Assembly: GCA_040510375.1 (NCBI GenBank)
Contig: JBEVJC010000008.1
Location: 1-64,000 of the forward strand
DNA length: 64,000 nt
Reading direction: 5' to 3'
Origin: JBEVJC01 sp040510375
Lineage (GTDB): Bacteria; Bacteroidota; Bacteroidia; Chitinophagales; Chitinophagaceae
The position numbers and the translations under genes were made by a program. The notes beneath the pieces were generated by a model. The model was given only the letters and a program-made list of their open reading frames with translations, did no database searches and was not told where the DNA came from. This document shows positions 16,058 through 25,241 of this stretch, in pieces (within the stretch, counting starts at the first letter, position 1; every line of letters starts with the position of its first letter).

Positions 16058-18721
16058 TTATGCGGGATCCGTTTCGTCTGGTAAAGATGGCTTTTCCCCT
16101 TCATCGGTTGCGTCATCTTCTTCAGTTTGTCCGTCAACTGACAGGTCCTGTCCCAGTTCCGTACCGGTTTCGTCCGAAACGATCAGGTCCGCGATCCCTG
16201 TTTCTATCAGCTGCACATCTTCGGCATTAACTTCAGGCTGTTCTTCGTTGAGGCGGGTAATCGCCGCAATTTCGTCGCCCTCATCCAGCCTGATTAATTT
16301 AACCCCTTGTGTAGCCCGGCCCTGGTTACTGATCCGGCTTACATTCATCCGGATGGTAACCCCACTCCTGCAGGTAATCATCAAATCGTGCGATTCATTT
16401 ACATCCAGGATTCCGACAAGGTCGCCCGTTTTATCCGTAACACTGATTGTTTTCACTCCTTTTCCCCCACGGTTTGTAAACCGGTATTCATCCATCGGCG
16501 TACGTTTTCCGTATCCCTTTTCACTTACCACCAGTACCGTCTTTGATGCATCGGTTTCTGGATTTACACAAATCATACCAACCACCTCATCAGTAGCGTC
16601 GTCCACTTCAATTCCTCCAACCCCGATGGCTCCGCGGCCTGTTGTCCGTACTTTTTCCTCAGAAAAACGGATTGCTCGCCCACTCTTTACTGCCATCATG
16701 ATCTCCGAGTTACCATCGGTCATTTTCGCTTCCAGCAATTCGTCGCCCTCATTGATCGTGATAGCATTGACACCGGTCAGGCGCGGGCGGCTGAAGTCCT
16801 TGAGGGAAGTCTTCTTGATCACCCCCTTCTTGGTACATAGAACAATATAATGGGAAGAAACGAATTCTTCGTCTTTCAGGTCTTTGACGTCAATGATCGC
16901 ACGGACCTTGTCGTCCGGAGGAATCTGGATCATGTTCTGCAACGCACGTCCCTTACCGGTCTTTTCACCTTCGGGAATCTCGTATACGTTCAGCCAGTAA
17001 CATCTTCCCTTCTCGGTAAAGAATAACATGGTATGGTGGGTCGATGCCACAAACAGGTGAACAATATAATCTTCTTCCCTGGTCTTTCCTCCCAGCACCC
17101 CGCGGCCACCTCTGCGCTGTGCACGGTATTCATCGGCCGGTGTGCGTTTGATATAACCCAGGTTGGAGATAGTGATCACCACATCTTCTTCCTTGATCAG
17201 GTCCTTGATACGGAATTCATTTTCCAGGTAAGTGATCTCGGTTCTCCGTTCATCACCGAATTTATCCCTGATTTCAATCAGTTCTTTTTTAATCAGGTCG
17301 AAACGCATTCCTTCATTGGATAATAATTCCTTCAATGAAAAAATGAGCTTCATCAACTCATCATGCTCTTCACGGATTTTTTCGCGTTCCATACCCGTAA
17401 GCCTTTGCAAACGCAGTTCCAGTATGGCTTTGGCCTGGATCTCATCCAGCCCCCAACCCGCATTCACCAGGCTGTCTTTCGCTATATCAGGCGTTGCCGA
17501 AGAACGGATCAGGCGGATCACTTCGTCCAGGTGGTCAAGTGCAATAAGGTATCCGATTAAGATATGGGCTCTTTTTTCCGCTTCCCTTAATTCAAATTTT
17601 GCACGACGGACAACAACCTCATGCCTGAATTCAATGAACTCACTGATCATGTCTTTGAGGTTCAGTGTACGCGGACGGCCTTTCACGATCGCCACGTTAT
17701 TGATCCCGTAAGAAGTCTGGAGTTCAGTTAGTTTATAAAGCTGGTTGATAATAAGGTTCGGAACACCATCCCGTTTCAGGTCGATCACAATCCGGGTTCC
17801 TTCCTTGTTATTCGATTCGTTGTTTACATGGGCCACACCTTCGATGATCTTTTCGATCACCAGTTCACCAATCCGGTTGGTCAGTGAATCGCGGTTGACC
17901 TGGTACGGTACCTCGGTGATGATGATCTGTTCCCTTCCGCTGGGTTTGGCGTCCAGGTGCAGTTTACCACGGAGTACTACTTTACCCCGACCGGTATGTG
18001 CTGCATTCTTCACGCCTTCCATACCGTAGATGATTCCCCCGGTCGGGAAATCGGGAGCCTTCACAAACGTCATCAGTTCATCGATGGTGATCTCCCGGTT
18101 GTCGATATAGGCAACGCAGCCATCAATAACTTCGGTCAGGTTATGAGGCAGGATATTGGTTGCCATACCCACCGCAATACCGCTGCTGCCGTTGATGAGC
18201 AGTTGTGGAATCCGGCTTGGCAGGATTGAAGGTTCTTTTTCAGAATCATCAAAGTTCAGCTGGAAATCGACAGTGTCTTTTTCGATATCGTCCAGCATAT
18301 GTTCCCCGAGGCGATGTAAACGTACCTCGGTATAACGCATGGCAGCAGGATCATCCCCATCCTGGTTACCGAAGTTACCCTGGCCATCCACCAACATATA
18401 CCTCATATTCCATTCCTGAGCAAGACGGGCCATCGCGAAATACACGGATGAATCACCGTGCGGGTGATACTTACCCAGCACCTCCCCTACGATCCTCGCG
18501 GATTTCTTGAAAGGCTTATTGTGGTTAAGTCCGAGTTCATTCATGGCAAACAACACCCGCCGATGCACGGGTTTGAAGCCATCCCGTACATCGGGTAATG
18601 CACGGCCAACGATTACCGACATCGAATAATCGATGTATGCGGTCTTCATCTGCTCCTCAATATTGACGGGAATGATGCGGTTTTCGTCCTGGGTTTCCTG
18701 GGGTTCTAAATTTTCTTCCAT
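16058..18721 (-). CDS. gyrA: DNA gyrase subunit A
   Basis: Breakage-reunion subunit of DNA gyrase, which introduces negative supercoils. The 887-residue length is typical. The active-site tyrosine is Tyr130 in AAMRYTEVRL; the N-terminal DNA gate contains YSMSVIVGRALPDVRDGFKPVHRR. The C-terminal beta-pinwheel carries the gyrase box QRRGGRG, which separates it from topoisomerase IV ParC, and ends in an acidic tail. The quinolone-resistance region reads HPHGDSSVYFAM: Ser91 aligns with E. coli Ser83, but the usual acidic residue at E. coli position 87 is Phe95. A -7 box lies at 18854. The exported TPR gene follows 47 bp downstream. Confidence 0.97.
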   Translation of the reverse strand: MEENLEPQETQDENRIIPVNIEEQMKTAYIDYSMSVIVGRALPDVRDGFKPVHRRVLFAMNELGLNHNKPFKKSARIVGEVLGKYHPHGDSSVYFAMARLAQEWNMRYMLVDGQGNFGNQDGDDPAAMRYTEVRLHRLGEHMLDDIEKDTVDFQLNFDDSEKEPSILPSRIPQLLINGSSGIAVGMATNILPHNLTEVIDGCVAYIDNREITIDELMTFVKAPDFPTGGIIYGMEGVKNAAHTGRGKVVLRGKLHLDAKPSGREQIIITEVPYQVNRDSLTNRIGELVIEKIIEGVAHVNNESNNKEGTRIVIDLKRDGVPNLIINQLYKLTELQTSYGINNVAIVKGRPRTLNLKDMISEFIEFRHEVVVRRAKFELREAEKRAHILIGYLIALDHLDEVIRLIRSSATPDIAKDSLVNAGWGLDEIQAKAILELRLQRLTGMEREKIREEHDELMKLIFSLKELLSNEGMRFDLIKKELIEIRDKFGDERRTEITYLENEFRIKDLIKEEDVVITISNLGYIKRTPADEYRAQRRGGRGVLGGKTREEDYIVHLFVASTHHTMLFFTEKGRCYWLNVYEIPEGEKTGKGRALQNMIQIPPDDKVRAIIDVKDLKDEEFVSSHYIVLCTKKGVIKKTSLKDFSRPRLTGVNAITINEGDELLEAKMTDGNSEIMMAVKSGRAIRFSEEKVRTTGRGAIGVGGIEVDDATDEVVGMICVNPETDASKTVLVVSEKGYGKRTPMDEYRFTNRGGKGVKTISVTDKTGDLVGILDVNESHDLMITCRSGVTIRMNVSRISNQGRATQGVKLIRLDEGDEIAAITRLNEEQPEVNAEDVQLIETGIADLIVSDETGTELGQDLSVDGQTEEDDATDEGEKPSLPDETDPA

Positions 18722-19023
18722 GTTGAGCGTCAGTTACGCTGATTTTTATTTTTATTGCTGATGGCAAAACTTTCAGCGATGCATCGAAGCCCTGAATCAG
18801 CAAACATTTTAAGTGCCGGTAAACCCGTTTGAATGGCGTTTCGGCAAGGCTGGCAAATTTACTTTTTTTGACCCTCATAACCTGATGTGGGAGGTTGTTT
18901 TTTGACCTAGTTTTCCACCCCCTGTGGATTATTGTCGGGGTACCAAACCTTGGCCTTTTTATAACACCACTTTTGCACTTGGCGGCATGTTATTTTCGTT
19001 CTTTGCATCGTAAACCGGGAATA
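18722..19023. other. Intergenic region between gyrA and the GYF gene
   Basis: Holds divergent upstream regions. Apart from the gyrA -7 box at 18854 I see no hairpin, repeat or short gene; a weak GTTCTTTG at 18998-19005 could serve the GYF gene. Confidence 0.5.
18854..18861 (-). promoter_or_regulatory. -7 box of gyrA
   Basis: TAAATTTG on the minus strand fits TAnnTTTG; the transcript would have a leader of about 130 bases. No good TTG at the expected distance was found. Confidence 0.4.
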
Positions 19024-20685
19024 ATGAATAGCTACTTACTTTTACGAAACAACAGGGAAACGGGGCCCTATTCGCTGGAGGATCTCCTTCGCGCGGGTTT
19101 GAAACCGTATGATCTGGTTTGGGTGAAGGATCGCAGCGCAGCCTGGCGATATCCCAGTGAAATAGAAGAACTGAAAGCATTTGCCCCGGTGATCGAGGAG
19201 CAGCCTTACGATCGTTTTTATAAGCGAAAGGCAGACCAGGCGCCGGTTTCACAGGCATTGCCGCCGAACGAAAGTCCCTATGCTCCCAAACTCCCCGATA
19301 ATAATCCATCTCCCAAAAGTTCCCGTTCTGTTTTTGTAACCCTTCCGGGAGGAAGCTACGAACGGCCGGTACAACCAAGGGCGGTTCAGTCACAAAGTGA
19401 ACAGATGTCACAATCTCCGGTACAACCAGGGGTGGTCCGGGCATCTGGTGAACAACAAATTCAACCAGGTGTGGTTCAGTCATCAGGTGAACCAATACAA
19501 TCCACAATTCAGTCAGGTTTGGTTAAACCATCAGGTGAACAGCCAATACAATCCACAATTCAGTCAGGTTTGGTTCAGCCATCAGTGGAACAGCCAATAA
19601 AGTCTCGTGTACAATCCGGGGTTGATCAATCGCCCCGTGAACAGTCCTTTCAGCCCCCGGTACAGCCTTCAGCCCGGCCCGTCGTTGAAACGACGACACC
19701 AACAGCTGACCTGGTTACATCACTTTATGGCGAAACGCCTGCTGTCAGGAAGGAAGTCACTGAAGAAACCAGGACCCGCTTTTCACAGCCACTTGATGAA
19801 ATCAAGGAACGGTATCTGCAAACACTCCAGGAACGTAAGACTAAACTGACGAAAAATAACAGGTGGCAGGGAATTGCTAAAAAAGCGGCCGTTATCACGG
19901 GTTTGCTCGGAGTCGGATTACTTGCCGGTTTCCTCATGCGATCTGCCGGTCCCGATACCCGACAGGTAGCAAGTGCCAACCTGCCTGCCGTGATTATTCC
20001 CGACAGTGTAGTCCTGGAAGCCGAACGTAATGCAGTTGTGACTGAACCAGTGAATCCACAACCAGCCGGGGATGAGGTCGCACCGGTTTCAACTGATCAG
20101 GATAAGGAGATCCGGGAAGCGGTTCAACAGGTTCCCGTAACTGATCAGCCAGAGGAACGGTCAACTCCAAAAAAAAGCACGCCACCTGCGACTGATAAAT
20201 CGCGCAGGCAGGTGCTTTTTGATGAAAATAAATTTGCCAAAAACAACAGCATCATAAATCAGGAGACCGGCGAGCGTACCAAACAGACCCGCGAAGAAAA
20301 CATCGATCCCGCTACAACCACAACCCAGGTTTCTCCAGGTAACACTGGCCGGGTTAATACTGCCACAAGGGTTGCGAAAAATGATTGGGGCGGACAGGTA
20401 ACAGTTGCCAGCAATGAGTACAAACGTGTTGCATTCGGTGGTATCCGCAATCTCCAGTTAACTGTAACCAATCATGGAAAAAAGTTGCTGGAAAATGTAG
20501 TGGTTGAACTCACCTATCTCAAACCAAGTGAGGAACCACTACGAAGTGAACAGATCCGTTTTAAGAACGTTGAAGCCAATTCATCAGTTACTGTTCGTGT
20601 GCCCGATACCAACCGCGGTATTAAAGTAACGTACAAAATTATCCAGGTTGTTGGTGCAGGTAACGAAGCCGTTGCTGGAAACTGA
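19024..20685 (+). CDS. GYF_2-domain, single-pass membrane protein with Gln/Pro-rich repeats
   Basis: A 553-residue protein of unknown function. The ATG at 19024 (MNSYLLLRNN) starts a GYF_2-like domain (RETGPYSLEDLLRAGLKPYDLVWV, then AWRYPSEIEEL), a small peptide-binding fold. Residues about 110-230 are disordered and carry near-repeats of the type QPIQSTIQSGLV-PS. One membrane helix follows at about 288-306 (AAVITGLLGVGLLAGFLM), then a Pro/Thr/Glu-rich linker and a folded C-terminal beta domain (residues about 455-550; NLQLTVTNHGKKLLENVVVEL) that looks Ig-like. The layout suggests a cytoplasmic peptide reader linked to a periplasmic domain. Convergent with the barrel gene 6 bp away. Confidence 0.85.
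   Translation: MNSYLLLRNNRETGPYSLEDLLRAGLKPYDLVWVKDRSAAWRYPSEIEELKAFAPVIEEQPYDRFYKRKADQAPVSQALPPNESPYAPKLPDNNPSPKSSRSVFVTLPGGSYERPVQPRAVQSQSEQMSQSPVQPGVVRASGEQQIQPGVVQSSGEPIQSTIQSGLVKPSGEQPIQSTIQSGLVQPSVEQPIKSRVQSGVDQSPREQSFQPPVQPSARPVVETTTPTADLVTSLYGETPAVRKEVTEETRTRFSQPLDEIKERYLQTLQERKTKLTKNNRWQGIAKKAAVITGLLGVGLLAGFLMRSAGPDTRQVASANLPAVIIPDSVVLEAERNAVVTEPVNPQPAGDEVAPVSTDQDKEIREAVQQVPVTDQPEERSTPKKSTPPATDKSRRQVLFDENKFAKNNSIINQETGERTKQTREENIDPATTTTQVSPGNTGRVNTATRVAKNDWGGQVTVASNEYKRVAFGGIRNLQLTVTNHGKKLLENVVVELTYLKPSEEPLRSEQIRFKNVEANSSVTVRVPDTNRGIKVTYKIIQVVGAGNEAVAGN
19425..19620 (+). repeat. Tandem repeats inside the GYF gene
   Basis: DNA-level repeats of about 60-66 bp encode the Gln-rich linker; the clearest pair shares GAACAGCCAATA, CAATCCACAATTCAG and TCAGGTTTGGTT. 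Such a tract could vary in copy number between strains. Confidence 0.7.
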
Positions 20686-20691
20686 CGCAAC

Positions 20692-21261
20692 TTACAACTT
20701 CAATGAAAGACCAAGCTGGATTACACTGTTCTTGAAATCAGGGTCGATATTATTACCATCAAAATCGCCCACCTTCGATAAGCCAACCAGGTAACGGCCA
20801 CCGATACCAACAGGCCCGAGTTTAAATCCAATCCCCGCACCGGCAGAAAGATCCAGGTCCTTTGCAAAATTATCAATGGTCTCATCTCCCACCTTCTCAT
20901 GGATTTTAAATCCTACCTGTGGTCCAAGTTCAAAATAAACCCCTCCTGGTGAAGTAAGTTTTGCCATCACCGGAACAGTGATATAAGTAAGTTTAAAGTC
21001 CCTCTTTTCACCTGAGAGATCATCAAACTTTGCACCGGCTGTAGATACAAGAGCTTCGGGTTGTATGGACAATGGTCCGATAAGTTTAAAATTCAGGTAA
21101 CCACCAGCATGAAATCCAACCAATGCTTCCTTATCAACGTTATCAAAATCTCCATTCGTGAAATTGGAAATATTTACCCCGGCTTTTATTCCACCGGAAA
21201 TCCTTTGCGCTGAAGCAGCCGAGCAGGCTACCAGCAGACATGCAACCAGTAATTTTTTCAT
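20692..21261 (-). CDS. PorT-like outer membrane beta-barrel protein
   Basis: A 189-residue protein with a Sec signal (MKKLLVACLLVACSAASAQ) and then an eight-strand barrel pattern of alternating residues: GGIKAGVNISNF, VGFHAGGYLNFKLIGPLSIQPEALV, YITVPVMAKLTSPGGVYFELGPQVGF, AGAGIGFKLGPVGIGGRYLVGL and a C-terminal strand ending VIQLGLSLKL. Family members (PorT / OMP_b-brl_2) are small outer membrane barrels common in Bacteroidota, usually without known cargo. It is a single gene with its stop 6 bp from that of the convergent GYF gene. Confidence 0.88.
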   Translation of the reverse strand: MKKLLVACLLVACSAASAQRISGGIKAGVNISNFTNGDFDNVDKEALVGFHAGGYLNFKLIGPLSIQPEALVSTAGAKFDDLSGEKRDFKLTYITVPVMAKLTSPGGVYFELGPQVGFKIHEKVGDETIDNFAKDLDLSAGAGIGFKLGPVGIGGRYLVGLSKVGDFDGNNIDPDFKNSVIQLGLSLKL

Positions 21262-21383
21262 GTGATTTGTTGAGATTAATTAATAATTAAAAAGTTACAA
21301 TAGGTTAAACAAAAGGAATGCCAACAGGAAGTTGTGTTTTAAATAATTGAACATCATCAATATTGAATCGGGATATTTGGGGT

Positions 21384-22727
21384 ATGAAAGAATTACTCCT
21401 TTTCGGCGCAGGAAAATCCGCCACGGTGCTGATTGATTATTTACTGGGCCTTGCGGTTTCAGAAAAATGGCGACTCATCCTTGTTGATGCAGATTATGAA
21501 CTTGCAAAAGCGAAACTGGGAGATTCGCTTCATGGTGAAGCCCGCAGTTTTGACATCACACAACCTGATAAACGATCTGCTGCGGTTCTTCATGCAGATC
21601 TTGTAATCTCGATGCTTCCTCCTGCATTGCACCGGCTGGTGGCATCTTCCTGCCTTGAACATTCCCGTCACCTTTTAACTGCATCGTATATTGATGAAAG
21701 CATGCGATCCATGGAGCAGGAGATCAGTAAAAAAGGAATACTTTTTTTATGCGAGATGGGACTTGATCCCGGTATAGATCATATGAGTGCCATGCAACTC
21801 ATTCATGGCATCCAGGGACGCGGGGGTCATATCAGTTCCTTTACTTCACATTGCGGGGGACTGATTGCACCGGAGAGTGATAATAATCCCTGGCATTACA
21901 AGATCAGCTGGAATCCGCGCAATATTGTGATGGCCGGAAATTCGGGAGCAGTTTATAAAAGAAACAATGAAATTTTTACTATTCCGTATTCGGGTTTGTT
22001 TGAAGCCGATAACCGGGTAATTGTTCCGGGTCACGGTGATTTTGCCTGGTATGCAAACCGCGATTCACTTTCCTATATACCCCTGTATGGAATGGAAGAG
22101 ACGGCCGATTTTCTTCGCACTACATTGCGGCATCCTGATTTTATGAAGGGTTGGAATTATGTTGTTAAACTTGGTCTTACCAGTGAAGAGCCGTTTACTC
22201 CTGGCGGTTTACCTCTTACATATAAGGACTGGATGAATCATCAGGCCCGCACCCATACGGGGGAATCAAACTTTGAAAATTTTATGGAAAACAAGGTGGA
22301 TAAACAATTCCTTACCCTTGTCAGTAATCTATTCAACTGGCTTGGCTTTACAAGTAAGGAACTTCTTCCAACCTCCGCCAAAAATCCGGCAGATGTTCTG
22401 CAATCGGTACTAGAAAGTAAACTGCAGCTGATGCCAGGTGATAAGGATATGATCGTAATGCTTCACGAATTTTCTTACGCTATCGGAAGAAGTCAACATG
22501 AAATCAGGAGCTCACTTGTTGTAAAAGGTGATGATACCAGGCATACGGCTATGGCAAAAACGGTGGGTCTGCCACTGGGTATTGCCGCGCGTTTACTTCT
22601 CAATGGGACGATTACACGGAGGGGACTTTGCATTCCTGTTTATCCGGATCTCTATCAACCGGTACTTGGTGAACTGGCTACCCTCGGCATTTCCTTTGTT
22701 GAAGAACACCGGTCGTTCGGATTATAA
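21384..22727 (+). CDS. Saccharopine dehydrogenase-like reductase
   Basis: A 447-residue enzyme of the saccharopine dehydrogenase (L-glutamate forming, Lys9-like) family. The N-terminal Rossmann motif is LLFGAGKSATVLIDYLL; VISMLPPALHRLVA and CEMGLDPGIDHMSAMQLI are family hallmarks, followed by the C-terminal domain HCGGLIAPESDNNPWHYKISWNPRN. It may act in lysine metabolism or on a related amino acid. The ATG at 21384 was chosen over an in-frame TTG at 21363 because it starts directly at the Rossmann strand. Its stop codon overlaps the end of the convergent sirtuin gene by 6 bp. Confidence 0.88.
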   Translation: MKELLLFGAGKSATVLIDYLLGLAVSEKWRLILVDADYELAKAKLGDSLHGEARSFDITQPDKRSAAVLHADLVISMLPPALHRLVASSCLEHSRHLLTASYIDESMRSMEQEISKKGILFLCEMGLDPGIDHMSAMQLIHGIQGRGGHISSFTSHCGGLIAPESDNNPWHYKISWNPRNIVMAGNSGAVYKRNNEIFTIPYSGLFEADNRVIVPGHGDFAWYANRDSLSYIPLYGMEETADFLRTTLRHPDFMKGWNYVVKLGLTSEEPFTPGGLPLTYKDWMNHQARTHTGESNFENFMENKVDKQFLTLVSNLFNWLGFTSKELLPTSAKNPADVLQSVLESKLQLMPGDKDMIVMLHEFSYAIGRSQHEIRSSLVVKGDDTRHTAMAKTVGLPLGIAARLLLNGTITRRGLCIPVYPDLYQPVLGELATLGISFVEEHRSFGL

Positions 22728-23414
22728 ACCGATCTCCTTTTTTATCAGCAGGGTCAGTTCTTCAATTCCTTCGGTAGCCGGCTTTTCAATCTGCACCAGG
22801 TTTTGCAGCCTGACCGATGGCAGTTTTTTATCAACAATGTATAGAGGAATACCTGATCTTGTCTGATTGATCAGTCCCGCTGCGGGATACACCACCAGCG
22901 AGGTGCCTACAATTGCAAAAAGGTCGGCGTCGGCAACAAGATCAGCTGCCACACCGATCATGGGCACAGGCTCTTCAAACCATACAATCGCAGGGCGCAG
23001 GTAGGATCCGTCGGTTGCTTTCTCCCCTACCTTCATATCAGTCCGGATCTCATAAAGATTATCCTCATCGAGTTCGCTTCGCATCTGGAAGATGCTACCA
23101 TGAAGATGAACCACATTGGTAGAACCGGCCCGTTCATGCAGGTCGTCGATGTTCTGGGTGATAACCGTTACGTCCAGCCATTCTTCCAATGAAGCAAGTC
23201 CGAAGTGCGCGGCATTTGGCAATGCAGCTGATACATCCTGCCTGCGTTTATTATAAAAGTCGAGCACCAGTGCCGGGTTTTTTTTCCAGGCACGTGGCGT
23301 TGCTACTTCCGTAACTTCATACCCTTCCCAGAGACCATCGCTGTCGCGAAAAGTCCTCAGGCCACTTTCGGCGCTGATGCCTGCACCAGTCAACACGACC
23401 AGTTTTTTCTTCAT
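22722..23414 (-). CDS. NAD-dependent protein deacylase, Sir2 family, without zinc cysteines
   Basis: A 230-residue sirtuin that uses NAD+ to remove acyl groups from lysine. The core motifs are intact: LTGAGISAESGLRTFRD, TQNIDDLHERAGS, catalytic His in VVHLHGS, VWFEEPVPM and GTSLVVYPAAG. The segment between the catalytic His and VWFEE (FQMRSELDEDNLYEIRTD and onwards) has no cysteine, whereas most sirtuins hold a structural Zn with four cysteines there. This zinc-less form is known in Bacteroidota. Most like CobB-type class III enzymes. Its 3' end overlaps that of the saccharopine reductase gene. Confidence 0.93.
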   Translation of the reverse strand: MKKKLVVLTGAGISAESGLRTFRDSDGLWEGYEVTEVATPRAWKKNPALVLDFYNKRRQDVSAALPNAAHFGLASLEEWLDVTVITQNIDDLHERAGSTNVVHLHGSIFQMRSELDEDNLYEIRTDMKVGEKATDGSYLRPAIVWFEEPVPMIGVAADLVADADLFAIVGTSLVVYPAAGLINQTRSGIPLYIVDKKLPSVRLQNLVQIEKPATEGIEELTLLIKKEIGL

Positions 23415-23556
23415 CTTCCAAAATTAATCTATCGGAATTATCAAAAGAATGGATACTCCCAGGAAAAAACATGTTTTTTCAGCGCCAACGGGCAGTTATT
23501 TCTTTGTGTCCAGGTCCCTGTATTCCCGTAAGGGACATTGTTATCGGTGGCGGATA

Positions 23557-23967
23557 TTATTTTGATTCAGAAAGTCCAATGATATGATCCCATTCTGCAG
23601 GCGTGATAGAACCTACGGATAAACGGCTGAGGCGGATAAGCGACATCTGCGTGAGGGCTTTGTCTGATTTCATCTGTGCCAGTGTTACCGGTTTTTTCAA
23701 TTTTTTATAAGGCGCCACATCCACTGCCACCCAGGCCGGATCGGTGGTGCCCGGATCCTGGTATGCTTCTTTGACCACTTTCGCAATACCTACGATCTCC
23801 AGGCCTTCGTTACTATGATAAAAAAAAACGAGATCACCTTTTTTCATATCGCGAAGGTTATTCCTTGCGGCATAATTCCTCACTCCATCCCAGGTGGTTT
23901 TTTTATCTTTTTCAAATTGCGTCCAGCTATACACGGAAGGCTCCGACTTGATCAACCAATAGGCCAT
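23557..23967 (-). CDS. EVE domain protein
   Basis: A 136-residue single-domain protein of the EVE family (PUA-like fold), which binds modified bases in DNA or RNA. Typical features are the N-terminal YWLIKSEPSVYSW, VRNYAARNNLRDMKKGDLVFFYHSN (the aromatic cage region), and VAVDVAPYKKLKKPVTLAQ. In bacteria the domain occurs both as a stand-alone housekeeping protein, as here, and fused to nucleases in phage defence. No defence gene is nearby, so a housekeeping role is likelier. Confidence 0.92.
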   Translation of the reverse strand: MAYWLIKSEPSVYSWTQFEKDKKTTWDGVRNYAARNNLRDMKKGDLVFFYHSNEGLEIVGIAKVVKEAYQDPGTTDPAWVAVDVAPYKKLKKPVTLAQMKSDKALTQMSLIRLSRLSVGSITPAEWDHIIGLSESK

Positions 23968-24017
23968 AAAATGGGTTTAAGATTCCACGAAATTAAAACT
24001 TAATGGGATTATGTTTA

Positions 24018-24737
24018 TTACCAGCCCTGTGCAAGTACATCTGCAAGATGCATTGTTTTGATCGGGTATTGTTTGTGGTTGATATATCCCTGCAGGTGCA
24101 TCAGGCAGGAAAGATCCGTGGAGATTATATATTCGGCACCGGTGGCCACAGCGTTTTCTACTTTTTGTTCGGCCATGGCAATGGAGATCGGTTCAAATTT
24201 GACGGCGAATGTACCTCCGAATCCGCAGCAGGTTTCTACGTCCTGCATTTCCAGAAGTTCCAGTCCCCTGACATTGGCCAGCAGTTTTCTTGGTTCACCC
24301 TTGATCTTACACTCGCGCAGTCCGGCGCAACTGTCGTGATAGGTTGCCTTTCCATTCAGGGTTGCGTCAAACTGGCTCCGCCCCAGGACGTTCACCAGGA
24401 ATTCTGAAAACTCATAGAGACGTTTACCGGTACCGATTACCTCGTGGTACATCGATGAATCGGCAAATTGTTTGGGATAATAATTACGGACAAATCCCAC
24501 GCAGCTGGCGCTGGGTGATACGATGATGTCATCCCCCTTGAAATCTTCGAGGAACTTGTTACAAACAACCTTGCTTTGTTCCTGGAAGCCGGCATTATAT
24601 GCGGGCTGGCCACAGCAGGTCTGGTTGGGATTATAACCAACATTACAACCCGCCTTTTCCAATACCCTGATCATGTTGAATGCGGTATCGGGATAAAGCT
24701 GGTCTACAAAACAGGGTATGAATAACTGGATGTCCAT
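24018..24737 (-). CDS. CCG-domain Fe-S protein, LutA/YkgE-like
   Basis: A 239-residue protein with two cysteine-rich CCG domains, as in LutA/YkgE and the C subunit of glycolate and heterodisulfide oxidoreductases. The first has FIPCFVDQLYP and NQTCCGQPAYNAGF, the second DSCAGLRECKI and VETCCGFGGTFAVKF. In the lactate utilisation complex LutA works with LutB and LutC, which are not in this window, so the partner genes are elsewhere or absent. It begins 8 bp after ribH on the same strand and probably belongs to that operon. Confidence 0.9.
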   Translation of the reverse strand: MDIQLFIPCFVDQLYPDTAFNMIRVLEKAGCNVGYNPNQTCCGQPAYNAGFQEQSKVVCNKFLEDFKGDDIIVSPSASCVGFVRNYYPKQFADSSMYHEVIGTGKRLYEFSEFLVNVLGRSQFDATLNGKATYHDSCAGLRECKIKGEPRKLLANVRGLELLEMQDVETCCGFGGTFAVKFEPISIAMAEQKVENAVATGAEYIISTDLSCLMHLQGYINHKQYPIKTMHLADVLAQGW

Positions 24738-24745
24738 GGCCGGTA

Positions 24746-25240
24746 TCAGTTAATGGAACGGTTTAGTGCAATCATTTTCAGGGCTGTAATGGCGGCTTCT
24801 TCCCCTTTGTGTCCATGGATACCGCCAATCCTTTCAATGGCCTGCTGTTCCTCGTTCACAGTGAGTACTCCGAAAATTACCGGTACCGGCAGGGAAAGAT
24901 TTAACTGGAGTATTCCATTGGTCACGCTTTCGCATACATATTCAAAATGGGGCGTATCACCGCGGACCACACATCCAAGGGCAATAAAGGCATCCGGCCT
25001 GGGATTACCTGTTTTTTCCCTGAAATAACGCTGGATAATAAACGGGATCTCTACCGCACCGGGCACCGTGATGGTGACTGTTTTAACCCTTATATCCCCT
25101 GCGAATACCAGCAGACATCCCCTTTCTAGTTCGTCCACAATGGGCGCATTCCATTCGGTCTTGACCAGAACAACACAGGCATCCCGGTTAAGAATGCCTG
25201 TACCTGTTTGTAGTAAATGACCTTTACTTACGTCTGCCAT
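24746..25240 (-). CDS. ribH: 6,7-dimethyl-8-ribityllumazine synthase
   Basis: Condenses 5-amino-6-ribitylaminouracil with 3,4-dihydroxy-2-butanone 4-phosphate, the penultimate step of riboflavin synthesis; the enzyme forms icosahedral or pentameric shells. The 164-residue protein has the usual segments: VKTEWNAPIVDELERG, VPGAVEIPFIIQRYF, ALGCVVRGDTPHFEYVCESV (the catalytic His in TPHFEY) and VIFGVLTVNEEQQAIER. The TPR gene ends 1 bp before it, and the Fe-S gene follows 8 bp later, so the three are probably co-transcribed. The other rib genes are not here. Confidence 0.96.
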   Translation of the reverse strand: MADVSKGHLLQTGTGILNRDACVVLVKTEWNAPIVDELERGCLLVFAGDIRVKTVTITVPGAVEIPFIIQRYFREKTGNPRPDAFIALGCVVRGDTPHFEYVCESVTNGILQLNLSLPVPVIFGVLTVNEEQQAIERIGGIHGHKGEEAAITALKMIALNRSIN

Positions 25241-25241
25241 A

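Noticed and set aside
23557..23967. EVE protein as part of a defence island
   Set aside because: Neighbours are housekeeping genes and no nuclease or helicase is present.
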